Shown: positions 1 to 11,683 of the stretch, one piece after another | Layout: the number at the start of each line of letters is the position of its first letter | Position numbering within the stretch: the stretch's first letter is position 1 | NCBI GenBank assembly: GCA_037974335.1 | Contig: CM075761.1 | Span: forward strand, 13,257,543 to 13,321,542 | Direction: 5' to 3' | Length of the DNA: 64,000 nucleotides | Source: Prionace glauca | Lineage: Eukaryota > Chordata > Chondrichthyes > Carcharhiniformes > Carcharhinidae | Made by a program: the position numbers and the translations under genes | The notes under the pieces: model-generated | What the model was told of the DNA's origin: nothing | Databases searched by the model: none | What the model saw: only the letters and a program-made list of their open reading frames with translations

Positions 1-169
1 AATTTAGAGACAATTTGTTAACACCAATCAGCCCATGTTTTTGGGGTGTGGGAGGAAACCGGAGCATACGGCGTAAACCCACGCAAGCACCGGGGGAAAG
101 TGCAAACTCCCACAGACACCGACCCAAATCCATGTATCTGCACAGCAAACAGTGATAGTAACTGAGCTT
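1..169 (-). mobile_element. CR1-C 3' UTR fragment (older subfamily)
   Basis: Matches the middle of the CR1-C 3' UTR (CAATTTGTTA...GGGTGTGGGAGGAAACC...CACAGCAA) in antisense. Cut by the window start and, on the right, by a CR1-A insertion. Confidence 0.7.
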
Positions 170-746
170 TCATGATGCAACTGTACACAACTCTGGTGCG
201 GCCGCACTTGGAGTTTTGTGTGCAGTTCTGGTCCCCACATTACAGGAAGGATGTAGAGGCTTTGGAGAGGGTGCAGAGGAGGTTTACCAGGATGTTGCCT
301 GGTATGGAGGGGAGATCCTATGAGGAGAGACTGAGAGATTTGGGGTTGTTTTCGCTGGAAAGAAGGCGGCTAAGAGGGGATCTCATTGAAGCATATAAGA
401 TGATTAGAGGTTTAGACAGGATAGATAGTGATAGCCTTTTTCCTAGGATGGAGAAAGCTAGCAAGAGGGGGCACGACTTTAAATTAAGGGGGGGTAGTTA
501 TAGGACTGATATCAGGGGTAGGTTCTTTACCCAGAGGGTGGTGAGGGACTGGAATGCCCTGCCAGCTGCAGTTGTAAATGCACCTAGTTTGGGGGCGTTT
601 AAGAGATCTGTGGATAGGTTTATGGATGAAAAGGGATTAGTTTAGGCTAGTGGGTCATTGTTTTGTAACTGGTCGGCGCAACATCGTGGGCCGAAGTGCC
701 TGTTCTGCGCTGTGTTCTGTTCTATGTTCTATGTTCATGTGACCCA
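170..746 (+). mobile_element. CR1-A LINE, 5'-truncated 3' end
   Basis: Encodes the last 157 residues of ORF2 (172-645, MMQLYTTLVRP to DEKGLV) and the 3' tail with TTCTATG repeats. Differs from the near-complete copy at few positions. Confidence 0.85.
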
Positions 747-984
747 CTAATCGCTCTCACCTACAGATCCCAGGACACTAAGGGACAATTTTAACATGGC
801 CAATCAACCTAACCCGCACATCTTTGGACTGTGGGAGGAAACCGGAGCACCCGGAGGAAACCCACGCAGACACGAGGAGAATGTGCAAACTCCACACAGA
901 CAGTGACCCGAGTCGGGAATCGAGCCCAGGTCCCTCGAGCTGTGAAGCAGCAGTGCTTACCCACTGTGCTCTCATGCCGCCCCA
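747..984 (-). mobile_element. tRNA-derived SINE (HE1 type)
   Basis: Antisense copy of the shark SINE body: TTTGGACTGTGGGAGGAAAC, ACACAGACAGTGACCCGAG, and the tRNA-like B box (GGAATCGAGCCC in antisense), ending near the GGCGGCA head. Lies beside the 3' part of VJC1-1. Confidence 0.8.
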
Positions 985-1336
985 TGAAAACAGGAACAGG
1001 GAGAAGCCAGTGCACTTTTCGATGCTGCTCCGGCATTGTATAACGTATTTTCACCGTAAATGTGACCTTCCGCTGATTTCCCTATATCTCTACATCCATC
1101 TGTGCCAGAAATAACTCTCTCAGTCCTGAACATGAACAGCTCTCTGGTAGAGGGCAGATTAAATTTTCAGCCGACTGAACTCTAACCGAATGAGAGATCT
1201 GAGACAGTCAAAGTTGTTTTGGATTTCCGTGGACACACATGGAAAAAGAAACATGATATAAAATTAGATAGTTCTGCGTCAAGTCTGACATTAGCGATAA
1301 ATAGGTAGATTTTAAGAGGTCATTGTGAATAGCTAC

Positions 1337-1642
1337 CCCTCTGAGATGAGACACTGTCACTGAGAACACTTTCACTGGAGTTGACCTGAACTGCACAAGT
1401 ACAGCGAGCGTCGCTTCTCCAAGTTTCCGCCGGAAGACTGATGTAACTGCTGATGGTGTAGGTGCCGTCCGGTTCTATTGCCCCCGAATCGGTCAGTCCC
1501 TCGATATCCCGCCCGGAAACCTTCCAGCGGACGGAAATGGAATCGGGGGACACTCCTCTGACCAAACACAACAAGGGGACCCTTTCCATGGCGGGAATCT
1601 GATGCCGCGGCGGGGCGAGGAGGATGATGGAGGGAGAATCCG
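1337..1642 (-). CDS. VJC1-1 exon 3, C1-set domain
   Basis: Acceptor GGATTTAG, donor GG|GTAGCT; 306 bases, the same length and phase as the C1 exon of VJC1-3. Key residues are the Cys in LLCLVRG, the Trp in VRWKV, the Tyr in DGTYTISSY and the Cys in CTCAVQ, plus an NSS sequon. Spacing fits a C1-set Ig domain of the kind found in Ig, TCR and MHC proteins. Confidence 0.82.
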
Positions 1643-3705
1643 CTAAATCCGACAAAACAGAGAGAGCTCATTTACAGATAGAACAGGACGCATTTTAATT
1701 GTTCTTGAAATGTCCACTTCAATGGAAGAATGATAAAATTTACCTGCAATTACTAACTTGGATCCATTTCCGAATACCAGTGACCTCTTTTTGAAATCGC
1801 GGATTGCACAGTAATAGATCCCAGAATCATTTCTCCAGGTATCCGAAATCTGCAGTGAATAAATAGTCACTTTTTCCTTACTTCCTAAAGTCTTGTATTC
1901 CTCGCGGTACTTGTCACTTCTGGGAACCAATTTAATTTGGTTTCGCTCCAATTGAATGTACCAATAAACTATAGCAACTCCTGAACCTGGGATGTGGCAG
2001 TTTAGCATAACACGGCTCCCCTCTGGAAGTGTCTGAACCGCTGGAGACTGGGACAAGATAGAATGAGACACTGTGACTGAGAAGGAGAGAGAGAAAGAAC
2101 AAGAGTCATCCCAAGTTGTCCTGCCTGAAAACAGCCCGGGTCAAACAAATGCCAATAAAGGGGCAAATCGAGAAACAACACCAAAAAAATACGAGGTGCC
2201 CAGCTCAGGAACACTTAAAATCGCTCTGATTATTGTGTTGGTTGCGCTGTTTTCCCCAGTGCGCAATCGGAGTCTATTCACCGGAAAATCTAATGTAATC
2301 ATCGGAAAGGACACATGGGACCAGTGAGGATTCAATAAATTGAAGTAATTCAGAATTCACTGATATTTTCTCTCCCCAACACTTGTTGATTTTTTTTTTT
2401 CTCTGCTAACTTTGGGCGCTTGACTTTTCTTCAAGTGTTTATAATGTCAGTTAACTGACTGCAACACCCACCCCGCTCCCCAATGGTGTAAATGAAACCA
2501 ACTCACTTATGTCATCATAAACTCACTTTATGCTGACAATTCGTTTTAATTTCCATTCAATTCATTGATAGATACATTACATTTTCCACTGTGTTAGAAC
2601 ATAGAACATTACAGCACAAACAGGCCCTTCGGCCCTCGAGTTGCGCCGATCGCATCAACCCCACCAATCTATAGACCTATCTATAACCCCCAATCCCATT
2701 AAACCCCATATACTCATCCAGAAGTCTTTTAAAAGACCCCAGCGAGTTCGCCTCCACCACCGACGACGGCAGCCGATTCCAATCACTCACTACCCTCTGA
2801 GTGAAAAACTTACCCCTAACATCACCTCTGTACTTCCCTCCCCGCACCTTAAATCTGTGTCCTCTCGTAGCGACCATTTCAACCCGGGGAAATAGCCTCT
2901 GAGAGTCCACCCTATCTATTCCTCTCAACATTTTATAAACTTCTATCAGGTCGCCTCTCAACCTTCGCCTCTCCAGGGAAAAGAGTCCCAGCTCCCTCAA
3001 CCTATCTTCATAAGGCATGCCTCCCAGTCCAGGCAACATCCTTGTAAATCTCCTCTGCACCCTTTCAATAGCTTCTACGTCTTTCCTATAGTGAGGCGAC
3101 CAGAACTGCGCACAGTACTCCAAATGAGGCCTGACGAGGGTCCTGTAAAGTTGCAGCATTACCTCCCGACTCCTAAACTCAATCCCTCGATTAATGAAGG
3201 TTGCAGTGTTAATGTCAACCTACTTGCGACACTAATAGATAAACTTAAAACTTTAATACATTTGTTGTTAAGTACATCTTGCATGCTGAGTTTCAACTCA
3301 CGGTTCTGCATATCTGGTAGGGAGACCATTCGGGCCTTCGTGTCAGTTTTGGAGCTTTGAAAGACTTTTCCAATTGATCACTCGCCCTCCTCTTTCCCAC
3401 TAATATCACAGCTAATCCTGGCCCCTCATTTCTCCAATTCCCCCCTTTTGAAAGTTTCTATTGAATCTGCTTCCGCCGCCCCTTCAGGCAGCACCGTCCA
3501 GATCATAACAACTCGCTGCATTAAAAAAAACCACGTTCGGTCCCCCCTCCTTACAATTACCTATCATCTCCCACCTGTGGTTTTTCTGTGGAAACTGCTC
3601 ATTGTTAATTAGTCAATGTAAATTCTTCTCCACTTTATCTGAATATAATGAGGATATCTCACCCTGGAAGAGATGGAACAATGCACAGATACCGAGGAAA
3701 CTCAT
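1337..3705 (-). CDS. VJC1-1: germline-joined VJ-C1 immunoglobulin-superfamily receptor (partial)
   Basis: Three exons read on the minus strand: signal peptide 3705-3663, VJ domain 2070-1744, C1 domain 1642-1337, all joined in phase 1 with GT/AG sites. The product would be a surface or secreted Ig-superfamily protein. The V domain has the B-strand Cys (MLNC), a Trp (YWY), DSGIYYC and a J-like FGNGSKLVI in the same exon, so no rearrangement is needed. The C1 domain has CLVRG, RWKV and CTCAV (the Cys/Trp/Cys set) and an NSS glycosylation site. No transmembrane exon was found below 1337, where a CR1-A piece and a SINE fill the sequence, so the rest of the gene probably lies left of the window. 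It is the closest paralogue of VJC1-3: leader and C1 exons have the same lengths, while the V exon is 2 codons shorter. It could also be a germline-joined Ig or TCR relic, but no recombination signal is seen. Confidence 0.8.
1744..2070 (-). CDS. VJC1-1 exon 2, V domain with built-in J strand
   Basis: Acceptor TCACAG at 2071-2076 and donor GTAAAT just below 1744; 327 bases, phase 1 to phase 1. The domain runs from SHSILSQSP through MLNC, VYWYIQ and DSGIYYCAIRDF to FGNGSKLVIAG. The FGxG motif and the following beta strand are those of an Ig/TCR J segment, encoded contiguously with V. Confidence 0.82.
2596..3200 (-). mobile_element. CR1-B LINE 3' end, in VJC1-1 intron 1
   Basis: Antisense on the plus strand. 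Encodes MLQLYRTLVRP to GFNGIGGYR, plus the 3' UTR and tail. Almost identical to the copy at 53122-53895, sharing private variants such as GATCGCATC and AATCACTCACTACC that other B copies here lack. Confidence 0.85.
3385..3600 (-). mobile_element. Old CR1-like fragment
   Basis: Diverged antisense CR1-type text (TTGAATCTGCTTCCGCC, CAGATCATAACAACTCGCTG). Poorly preserved, so its borders are uncertain. Confidence 0.5.
3663..3705 (-). CDS. VJC1-1 exon 1, signal peptide
   Basis: Reads MSFLGICALFHLFQ plus one base, then the donor G|GTGAGATA. The 14 codons and the phase-1 end match the leader of VJC1-3, which differs at only two residues (IC against VY). The sequence just upstream is also related to that upstream of VJC1-3, which supports this as the true start. 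Confidence 0.75.
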
Positions 3706-3840
3706 TGCCCTTGATCCAGACAGCGAGACTCTGAGCCCCCGATCCAAATCTCACTGGAAACTCGCTCTTGTTCTCTCTGCGTGAGGGAGGTGTGACATTT
3801 CCGCTCTGTGTATATTCAGAAATACACGGTTGTGGTTGAA

Positions 3841-4268
3841 AAAAAAAATGCACGGAGGGAGACAGCTATCTGTCGTTTTCCTGTTTGCTAATTGTCAAAA
3901 TGCTGGTGCACACTCAGCATGTTTTGCAAAATACTACAGGTATTTACTCAGAGCAGTTAGGCCAGACTTTGAGAGAAAAGCACCGTTCTTCAAAATCTGG
4001 TGAGGTTAAGAAAACAATAAGAACGTTACTCTAAATACTTCACAAGTGTTATCGCAGAGCTGATAGCTCCTAACTATCAGGGAATATTGAATAGGCTGAA
4101 GCTCTTTTCTGTAAAACGAGCGAAGATTGAGGCTTGACCGGAAATAGACGTTCCAAGTATGAAATTGTTGATAGGACACATGTTCTATGTCGAATGAACT
4201 GGTCACCTATTTAAGATAGAGGCCAATAAATGCAATGGCGAATTCAGAGACTGGAGGATATATGGTCT
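3841..4268. other. Unassigned sequence upstream of VJC1-1
   Basis: AT-rich, no convincing exon. The first 80 bases or so resemble the stretch upstream of the VJC1-3 leader (for example AGCAAACAGGAAAAC read on the minus strand), so it probably includes the VJC1-1 promoter. No TATA or octamer site was recognised with confidence. Confidence 0.4.
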
Positions 4269-4374
4269 GATTTAATTTGAATGCATTTGATTTATTATGG
4301 TCACATGTATTAGGAAACTGAATGATACTGTTTCTTGCACGCTTTACAGGAAAAGCAGAATAAAACATTCATCG
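4269..4374 (+). repeat. Dispersed repeat fragment
   Basis: ATTTGATTTATTATGGTCACATG...TTTCTTGCACGCTTTACAG. The same unit recurs, longer, at 5228-5530. Confidence 0.5.
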
Positions 4375-4510
4375 AGACTTCTGGATGAGTATATGGGGTT
4401 TAATGGGATTGGGGGTTATAGATAGGTCTATAGATTGGTGGGGTTGATGTGATCGGCGCAACTCGAGGGCCGAAGGGCCTGTTTGTGCTGTAATGTTCTA
4501 TGTTCTATGA
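4375..4510 (+). mobile_element. CR1-B LINE 3' tip
   Basis: Only the last codons (LLDEYMGFNGIGGYR) and the 3' UTR with the GTTCTATG tail remain. Confidence 0.8.
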
Positions 4511-4518
4511 GACGTCGA

Positions 4519-4845
4519 GGGCGGCACGGTAGTGCAATGGTTAGCACTGCTGCTTCACCGCTGCAGGGACCTGGATTCCATTCCTGGCTCGGGCTCTGTG
4601 TGTACGTTTGTACGTTCTCCCTGTGTCTCCGCGGGTTTCCTCCGGATGCTCTGGTTTCCTCCCACAGTCCAAAGATGTTCGGATTAGGTTAATTAGCCAT
4701 GCTGAATTACCCCTTACTGTTCTGGGTTGTGCAGTTTAGCGGGATTAGTTGGTAATATATGGGTGGGATTGTGGTCGGTGCAGACTCGAAGGGCCGAATG
4801 GCCTCTTTCTGTACTCTTCGAATTTTTATGATTTCTATGATTTGA
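4519..4845 (+). mobile_element. tRNA-derived SINE (HE1 type)
   Basis: Full-looking copy: head GGCGGCACGGTAGTGCAATGG with A/B-box-like text, body TTTCCTCCCACAGTCCAAAG, tail GGGCCGAATGGCCTC and a short TTTCTATGATTT repeat. Confidence 0.85.
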
Positions 4846-4868
4846 TTTAATTGTGTCACAGGTATTGG

Positions 4869-5232
4869 GGGTGGCACGGTGGGGGCGGCGCAGTGTCAGA
4901 GTGGTTAGCACTGTTGCCTCGCAGCTGCAGTGACGTGGGTTGGATTCCCAGCATTCTCCGCACTATCCCGTGGAGTTTGCACATTCTCCCTGTATCTGCA
5001 TGGGGTTTCCTCCACCTGCACCGCTTTCCTGCCACAGTCCACGGACGTGAGGGTTAGGTGGATTGGCCATGTCAAATTCTCCTTGGTGACAGGAAGACTT
5101 GCCAGAGGAAATACATGAGCTTCTGGGGATAGGGCCTGGGTTGGATTGTGTTCCGTGCGGATTCGATGTGACAAATGTCCTCCTTTTGCATTGGAGGGAT
5201 ACAATGATCAACGTCCTACGATCTATGATTTG
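4869..5232 (+). mobile_element. tRNA-derived SINE (HE1 type), diverged
   Basis: Head GGGGCGGCGCAGTGTCAGAG, B box TGGATTCCCAGC, body TTTCCTGCCACAGTCCACGG. More diverged than the copy at 4519. Confidence 0.75.
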
Positions 5233-5530
5233 ATTTCATTCATTATTGTCACGTGTTTTCGTATGCAGTGGAAAGTATTTTATACGAACACATCTAACCA
5301 TTCATAGGGTACATAGAGGAGAAGGAAGTGAAAGGGTGCAGAACATAGATTTACAGTGATAGCTCGGGTGTAGAGAAAGATCAGCTTAATATATGGCAGG
5401 AACATTCAAAACACAGTTGGCAGGCATGCAGGGGAAATACTGTTTCAGAGCCTGTTGGTAGGTGGTTTCAGAATTTTCTATCATTTTACCCGGCGGAAGA
5501 ATGTGGACGAATGTGGAACACACTAGAATA
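5228..5530 (+). repeat. Dispersed repeat, same family as 4269
   Basis: TTTGATTTCATTCATTATTGTCACG...GGTGCAGAACATAGATTTACAG...TGTAGAGAAAGATCAGC. Typical shark interspersed repeat text without coding content. Confidence 0.5.
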
Positions 5531-6604
5531 GGAAATGGCTGAGATGAATGTCACAAATGAATTTAATGGAAAAGTCGGGGAGAAAATAAATAGAAGGCTG
5601 TGTTGATGGAAGAGACATTATGATGATACATGTCTGGAATATTAACTAGAGCACCGAGCTGATGGGCCGAATGATCCCCTTCTGTGATTTGCAAATTATG
5701 TAACTGTGATATATGAATATGAATTGAGAGCTGTGCAGATCTGTAATAGTGAAGGGTTGTTAGCTCGGCCTCTTCCCTTTTGTGGTCTGCAACACGGCAT
5801 GTTTTTCAATGTGTCAGTGAGATGACAGTACTTGTGCTTAATATAGAAATAACCACGAACACAGGAAGTTTCATGGTGCTTTACAATAAGTGAAATATAT
5901 TTGGAACTGCAGCTGCGCTTCTCTTTTTGTGGTCAGTAGCAGACTTGCCCAAAACTAAATCCCAAAAACAGAAATTTGACAATGACTTGATCCCTTTTTG
6001 CCCTTGGCGAGCAGTTGCGAGACAACGACATTGCTCTGGCTCTGGAGTCACATGGAGGCCAGACCAGCTGAGGGCGGAAAATTTCTTCCCCAAGGGGCAA
6101 TATTAAATCATGTGGGTTTTCCAACAATTGACAATAACCAGTAGATTATTAATGTCAGATTTTTGTAAAGAGCATAGAACAGTGCACCACAACAATAGAC
6201 CCCTGCCCCATGATGTTGTGCCCACGACGACACCAAGTTAAACTTATGCCTTGTACCTGTATTTAGTCCATATCTCTCTATTCCTTGCATATACATGTGT
6301 CGATATGAAAGCCACTGAAATCCCCAATCAAATATCTCTCTTCACCACCAACTCAGTCAGTGCTTTCCAGTCAACTGTCACTCTCTGTGCAAAAACTTGC
6401 TGCTCACAGCACCTTTGCAATTTCCCCTCTCACCTTAAGTGCTCTCCTCAGCCTCCGCCACTCCAGAGAAATGTCTGCCGTGGCGGGAATTGAACCTGGG
6501 CCCTTAGAACATTAAGAGGAGAATAGTAATTTTGAGCACTGGTAAAAGAGAAATAAACTATTGGTGTCAATGTCCCGCTCTTATTGTATTCTAACTGTCT
6601 AAAT
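5531..6604. repeat. Mostly unassigned; contains a dispersed repeat (about 5890-6140 and 6470-6510)
   Basis: The text around 6035-6140 (CTCTGGAGTCACATGGAGGCC, GGGTTTTCCAACAATTGACAA) and near 6475 (GCCGTGGCGGGAATTGAACC) belongs to a family also present at 19786, 20433, 23560, 37840 and 41325. No gene was recognised. Confidence 0.45.
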
Positions 6605-7015
6605 TCACCCCCCACTCCCACGCCCCCCACACCCCCAACCCCACCCCCACCCCCACACCGCCACCCCCATCCCCACACCCCCACCCCCACAACCCCACCC
6701 CCACCACACCCCCCCCAAACCTACACCCCCAACCCCCACCCTACCCCCACACCCCCACCCCCACACCCCCACCATCACACCCCCACCCCCCACCCCCACC
6801 CCCACACCGCCACCTCCATCCCCCCACCCCCACACACCCACCCCCACACCTCTACACCCACAACCCCACCCCCACCACACACCCCCAAACCTACACCCCC
6901 AACCCCCACCCTACCCCCACACCCCCACCCCCACACCCCCACCATCACACCCCCATCCCCCACTCCCACCCACACCCCACACCCCCACACCCCACACCCT
7001 AAACCCCACATCCCA
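6605..7015 (+). repeat. C-rich minisatellite (CCCCCAC-type)
   Basis: About 410 bases of CCCCCA and CACCCC units, with a larger unit repeated once (6715-6780 resembles 6890-6955). The many Pro/Thr/His or Gly/Val frames across it are artefacts. The minus strand has long G runs. Confidence 0.9.
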
Positions 7016-7072
7016 GTCCATGAGCACAGATAGTTTTCGAACTTCTTAACCTGTTAGCTGTCGCATTTAGCA

Positions 7073-7660
7073 TAAGAACATAAGAAATAGGAGCAAGAGT
7101 AGGCCATCTGGCCCTTCGAGCCTGCCCCGCCATTCAATAAGATCATGGCTGATCTGTCGTGGCTCAGCTCCACCTTCCCGCCCTCTCCCCATAACCCTTA
7201 ATCCCTTCTCTTATCAAAAACCCATCAACCCGTTTCTTAAAAATATTTAGCGAGGCAGCCTCCACCACTTCAACGGGCAGAGAATTCCAGAGATTCACCA
7301 CCCTTTGAGTGAAGAAGTTCCTCTTCAACTCTGTTCTAAACCGCCTCCCCTTTACCTTGAGGCTGTGCCCCCTAGTCCTACTGTCTTTTTGAGCGGGAAG
7401 AGTCTCTCCACCTCTATCCTATCCATCCCATTCATCATCTTATACGTCTGAATGAGATCTCCCCTCATTCTTCTAAACTCTAACGAGTACAAGCCTAGTT
7501 TATTCAGCCTCTCCTCATAGCTCAATCCCCTCAACTCCGGTATCAGCCTAGTGAACCTCCTCTGCACTCCCTCCAGGGCCAAAATATCCTTGCGCAGTTG
7601 CGGCGCCCAAAACTGCACACAGTACTCCAGCTGCGGCCTCACCAATGCCCTATACAACTG
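7073..7660 (-). mobile_element. CR1-D LINE, 5'-truncated
   Basis: Antisense D family. The 3' end is ATAAGAACATAAGAAATAGG; coding text includes [20 protein letters not shown] and RLFPLKK, with a frame break near 7389. Confidence 0.85.
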
Positions 7661-8146
7661 CCATTCCCGAGTGAATAAGGCAGAGCTTATTGACAATGAT
7701 CTGCTCATGGTGGGATCATTTAGCTCCTTCTATCGCCTGCTGGGTTCGCTGTGTGTCACGCAAGTCGCCCTGTTTAGTACCTTAACGATGCTACACTTTA
7801 TTTTTGAGGCTCTCTCCCTGTCATCCCGCCTGTGCATATCATCTGAATAGTGTTGGCCTCCCTGTTTGATGTTAGCTGTTGATCTGGGGATTAGATTCTG
7901 AATTTTGATTAAGTTTAATTCTGCTCCTGCCGTAGGTTCACGGAGCCTCGTGGGCTCCCAGAATGCAGTTGCTAGACCTGCTTTACTTCTATCGCATGCA
8001 CGACCGTGAAATTACATCTACAGGGAATATGCTCAACATGAAGACGGGACACCGCCTACACACATTTTGTATTAGTGTCTCCTACCTACACGTTCACCTA
8101 TAGCTGCAGGTGCGGCAGATAGATTATTGAGGACAATTTCATCATT
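7661..8146. other. No feature recognised
   Basis: Moderate GC, no open frame with family resemblance, no SINE or LINE match that I could see. Confidence 0.4.
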
Positions 8147-8147
8147 A

Positions 8148-8488
8148 TCGAATCATAGAACCCTACAGTGAGAAAGAGGCTCTTCGGCCCATCCAGTCTG
8201 CACCGAATACAATCCCACCCAGGCCCTACTCCCATATTTCGACATGTTATACCCACTAATCCCTCTAACCTACACATCTCAGGAAATTAAGGAACTTTTT
8301 TTAGCATGGCCAATCAACCTAACCCGCACGTCTTTGGACTGTAGGAGGAAACCAGAGTACCCGAAGGAAACCCACACAGGAACGAGGAGAATGTGCAAAC
8401 TCCACACAGACAGTGACCCGAACCGGAACCCAGGTCCCTGGAGCTGTGAAGTAGCAGTGCTAACCCACTGTGCTACAGTGCCGCCCCA
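8148..8488 (-). mobile_element. tRNA-derived SINE (HE1 type)
   Basis: Antisense full-length copy from AATCATAGAACCCTACAGTG to the GTGCCGCCCC head. Confidence 0.85.
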
Positions 8489-8601
8489 TTTTCCTTCCTG
8501 TTGGTTTCCTCATCAGCAGCCGCAGCAGGACTCCAGTTGAGTTTATGTCATTTAACCTCCGGCCAGCAGTGGCGTTACCGAGTTTTAAGTTGAAGTCGCC
8601 G

Positions 8602-9442
8602 AACTTGGGCTGTTTTCCCTTGAGAGACGTCGGCTGAGGGGGGAACTAATAGAGGTTTATAAGATTATGAAGGGGATAGATAGAATAAATGGTGGTAAGC
8701 TTTTTCCGCTATTAGAAATGGATAGAACGAGGGGTCACGGGCTTAGGGTGAGGGGGGCTAGATATAAGACTAATATTAGAGAGCAGTTTTTCACACAAAG
8801 GGTAGTGGGGATATGGAATGCACTCCCGAGTAAGGTGGTGGAAGCAGGCACGCTAGGGTTGTTCAAGAGTCACTTGGACAGCCACATGAGCGGTCTACAT
8901 ATAGGGGGATATAGCAGGCCTTACTAAACATTGTAGGCTTGGGATTCAGTTTTAGCCTCAGGGGTATAGATTCTTTTTAATAATGAATTTTTTGTCCACA
9001 GGCATTTAAGTCCAGCAAGGGGCATGCGTGTGGCAAGTTGTGGTGGGCTGCTCTTGGATGTCGCTTCGAGAGTTGCCTACTGCTTCATGTCGTTGGTGTG
9101 CGTAAACTGGACCATCTCGAGGGCAACATGACAGCTCAGAGACTATCTTTGTTGCTATGCGGACACATGGATTTGGGCCTGTGTCCGTGGGGGTTTGCGC
9201 GTTCTCCCCATGGCTGCGTGGGTTTCCTCCGGGTACTCCGGTTTTCTCCCACATCCCAAAAATGTGCTTTTAGGCTGATTGATTGGGTAACAAATTGTCC
9301 CTATATTGGACCTCCCTGATCCTCACGCCTTAGGCATAGACTAAAATCATGAATAGGTCACTGACCATGGGACGGCGGCGCAGGCTCGTTGGGCCGAAGG
9401 GCCTGTTTCCCGTGCTGTGTTGTTCTTTGTTGCTTTGTTCTT
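8602..9442 (+). mobile_element. CR1-C LINE, 5'-truncated, with long 3' UTR
   Basis: C-terminal coding part 8602-8927 ([11 protein letters not shown] to HIGGYSRPY) followed by the family's 3' UTR of about 500 bases ending GGGCCGAAGGGCCTGTTTCC and GTTCTTTG repeats. The middle of the UTR (GTTTGCGCGTTCTCCCC... CACATCCCAAAAATGTG) resembles the HE1 SINE body. Confidence 0.85.
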
Positions 9443-10086
9443 AACTCCCTCAGCAATGGGCATTTTGCGCCCTTAACGCAGTCTGTGCATTATTCAAGTG
9501 AATTTCGACAGGGAGGAGCTTTGATTCATGAACTGAGGCGGTCAGAATGAGGTTAAGAGCAGGATCCATGGATGTGTTGTTGGCAAGTGGCACCTTGTAG
9601 TCCAGAGAAGGTTTTTGGACGTCACTGGATAACTCCACAATTCTCGCTCCGTTACGAATGCATGCTACTATACCGCCACCTTATGGATGGTGATGGTAGT
9701 GTCTGGGACCTTCTCTGCCGGATATCATTCCCTGAGTTTGATGATATCGGGCTTTTGCTTTCCTGCTCGGGAGTGGGGGTTCTGGCATGGGGGTCGGGGG
9801 CGGGGAATACATTTGCTCTAACTTTGGAACAGGCCCCCAGATGTTACTAATGACCGCTTTGAGTTTGGACTTTTTTCTACGGATGTTTTTGCTGCCTCTA
9901 TGAATGCTGGGCGATTCTTTCTGATCTATTTCTATTCTACGGTTTTTATAGTATGGACTGACATAAAAACTATCTGCGAGATCTGGAATAATATGTAGGT
10001 AAGGTCAGACTGCGCACACACTGACTGTTTCATTCCCTAAATGAGATTAATATAGGATTTTTTTTATGACGACCGATAGTGGTTTT
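9443..10086. other. No feature recognised
   Basis: Unique-looking sequence without a convincing exon; a Gly-rich stretch near 9770-9810 is only G-rich DNA. Confidence 0.4.
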
Positions 10087-10769
10087 AAGAACATAAGAAA
10101 TAGGAGCAGGAGTAGGCCATCTGGCCCTTCGAGCCTGCCCCGCCATTCAATAAGATCATGGCTGATCTGTCGTGACTCAGCTCCACCTTCCCGCCCTCTC
10201 CCCATAACCCTTAATCCCTTCTCTTATCAAAAACCCATCAACCCGTTTCTTAAAAATATTTAGCGAGGCAGCCTCCACCACTTCAACGGGCAGAGAATTC
10301 CAGAGATTCACCACCCTTTGAGTGAAGAAGTTCCTCCTCAACTCTGTTCTAAACCGCCCCCCCTTTATCTTGAGGCTGTGCCCCCTAGTCCTACTGTCTT
10401 TTTTGAGCGGGAAGAGTCTCTCCACCTCTATCCTATCCATCCCATTCATCATCTTATACGTCTCAATGAGATCTCCCCTCATTCTTCTAAACTCTAACGA
10501 GTACAAGCCTAGTTTATTCAGCCTCTCCTCATAGCTCAATCCCCTGAACTCCGGTATCAGCCTAGTAAACCTCCTCTGCACTCCCTCTAGGGCCAAAATA
10601 TCCTTGCGCAGGTGCGGTGCCCAAAACTGCACACAGTACTCCAGCTGCGGCCTCACCAATGCCCTATACAGCTGTAGCAAGACCTCCCTACTTTTATATT
10701 CAATCCCCCTCGCTATGAAGGCCAGCATCCCATTCGCCTTCCTGACCACCTGCTGCACCTGCAAGCTGT
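10087..10769 (-). mobile_element. CR1-D LINE, 5'-truncated
   Basis: An open frame of 195 codons (10764-10177) covers the RT C-terminal domain: [58 protein letters not shown]. Confidence 0.88.
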
Positions 10770-10938
10770 GGTTAACCCAGAATTGCTTTTTGGACTGCGA
10801 TTTCAGCCATTTCCATTTTTAACTGAATTTTAGTTCCACCATCTTCCGAATTAGATTCCATATCCTGAACGGATCTGTGTGGAGATGTCCAATGACATTA
10901 CTACGAGTGCACCGCATCCCTGTTCTACAAGTCAATGA

Positions 10939-11280
10939 ATAAAGAACAAAGATCAAAACAGCCCGGGAAACAGGCCCTTCGGCCCAAAGAGCCATCGCCG
11001 CCATTTTAACATTATGAGTCCCCCCTCCACCCATGACTCTTGTCTGTACTTATGGCATTCCACATTGAGGGAAGAGCAATTTAGGGACAATTTGTTACAC
11101 CAATCCGCCTAACAGCACTTCTTTGGGGCGTGGGAGGAAACCGGAGCCCCTGGAGAAAACCCACGCAAGCACAGGGAGAATGCGCAAACTTCCACAGACA
11201 CCGACCCAAATCCATGTGTCTGCACAGCAATCAGTGATAGTCACTGAGCTGTCGTCTTGCCCAGTATCTGGTCCAATTTG
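10939..11280 (-). mobile_element. CR1-C 3' UTR (older subfamily)
   Basis: Antisense: ACAGCCCGGGAAACAGGCCC, CCGCCATTTTAACATTATGA, GCGTGGGAGGAAACCGGAG, GTCTGCACAGCAATCAGTG. Non-coding. Confidence 0.8.
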
Positions 11281-11317
11281 AGATGGACAGCCGCCATCGC
11301 ACCAGTAACTTCAAAGA

Positions 11318-11683
11318 CAGTTGAGAGGCGGCCTGATAGAGGTTTATAAAATGTTGAGAGGAATAGATAGGGTGGATTCTCAGAGGCTATTTCCCAGGGC
11401 TGAAATGGTCGCTACGAGAGGACACAGGTTTACGGTGCGGGGAGGGAAGTACAGAGGTGATGTTAGGGGTAAGGTTTTCACTCAGAGGGTGCTGAGTGAG
11501 TGGAATCGGCTGCCGTCGGTGGGGTAGAGGCGAACTCGCTGGGGTCTTTTAAAAGACTTCTGGATGAGTATATGGGATCTGATGGGATTGGGAGGAACAG
11601 ATCGTTCTATGGCTTGGTAGGTATAGATATGATCGGCGCAACTTGTGGGCCGAAGGGCCTGTTTGTGCTGTAGTGTTCTGTAA
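11318..11683 (+). mobile_element. CR1-B LINE 3' end
   Basis: Coding text [25 protein letters not shown] to LPSVG, then the 3' UTR with GGGCCGAAGGGCCTGTTTG. Confidence 0.82.

Noticed and set aside
2069-2075. CACAGTG heptamer at the 5' edge of the VJC1-1 V exon
   Set aside because: It overlaps the splice acceptor, is on the wrong side of V and lacks a spaced nonamer, so it is not a recombination signal for V-J joining.
2641-2895. An 84-codon frame (MRRSHQPHQ) identical at 53173-53427
   Set aside because: It is the antisense of the CR1-B 3' end, repeated because the LINE is repeated, not a conserved small gene.
6448-7033. Pro/Thr/His and Gly/Val frames
   Set aside because: Compositional artefacts of the CCCCCA array.
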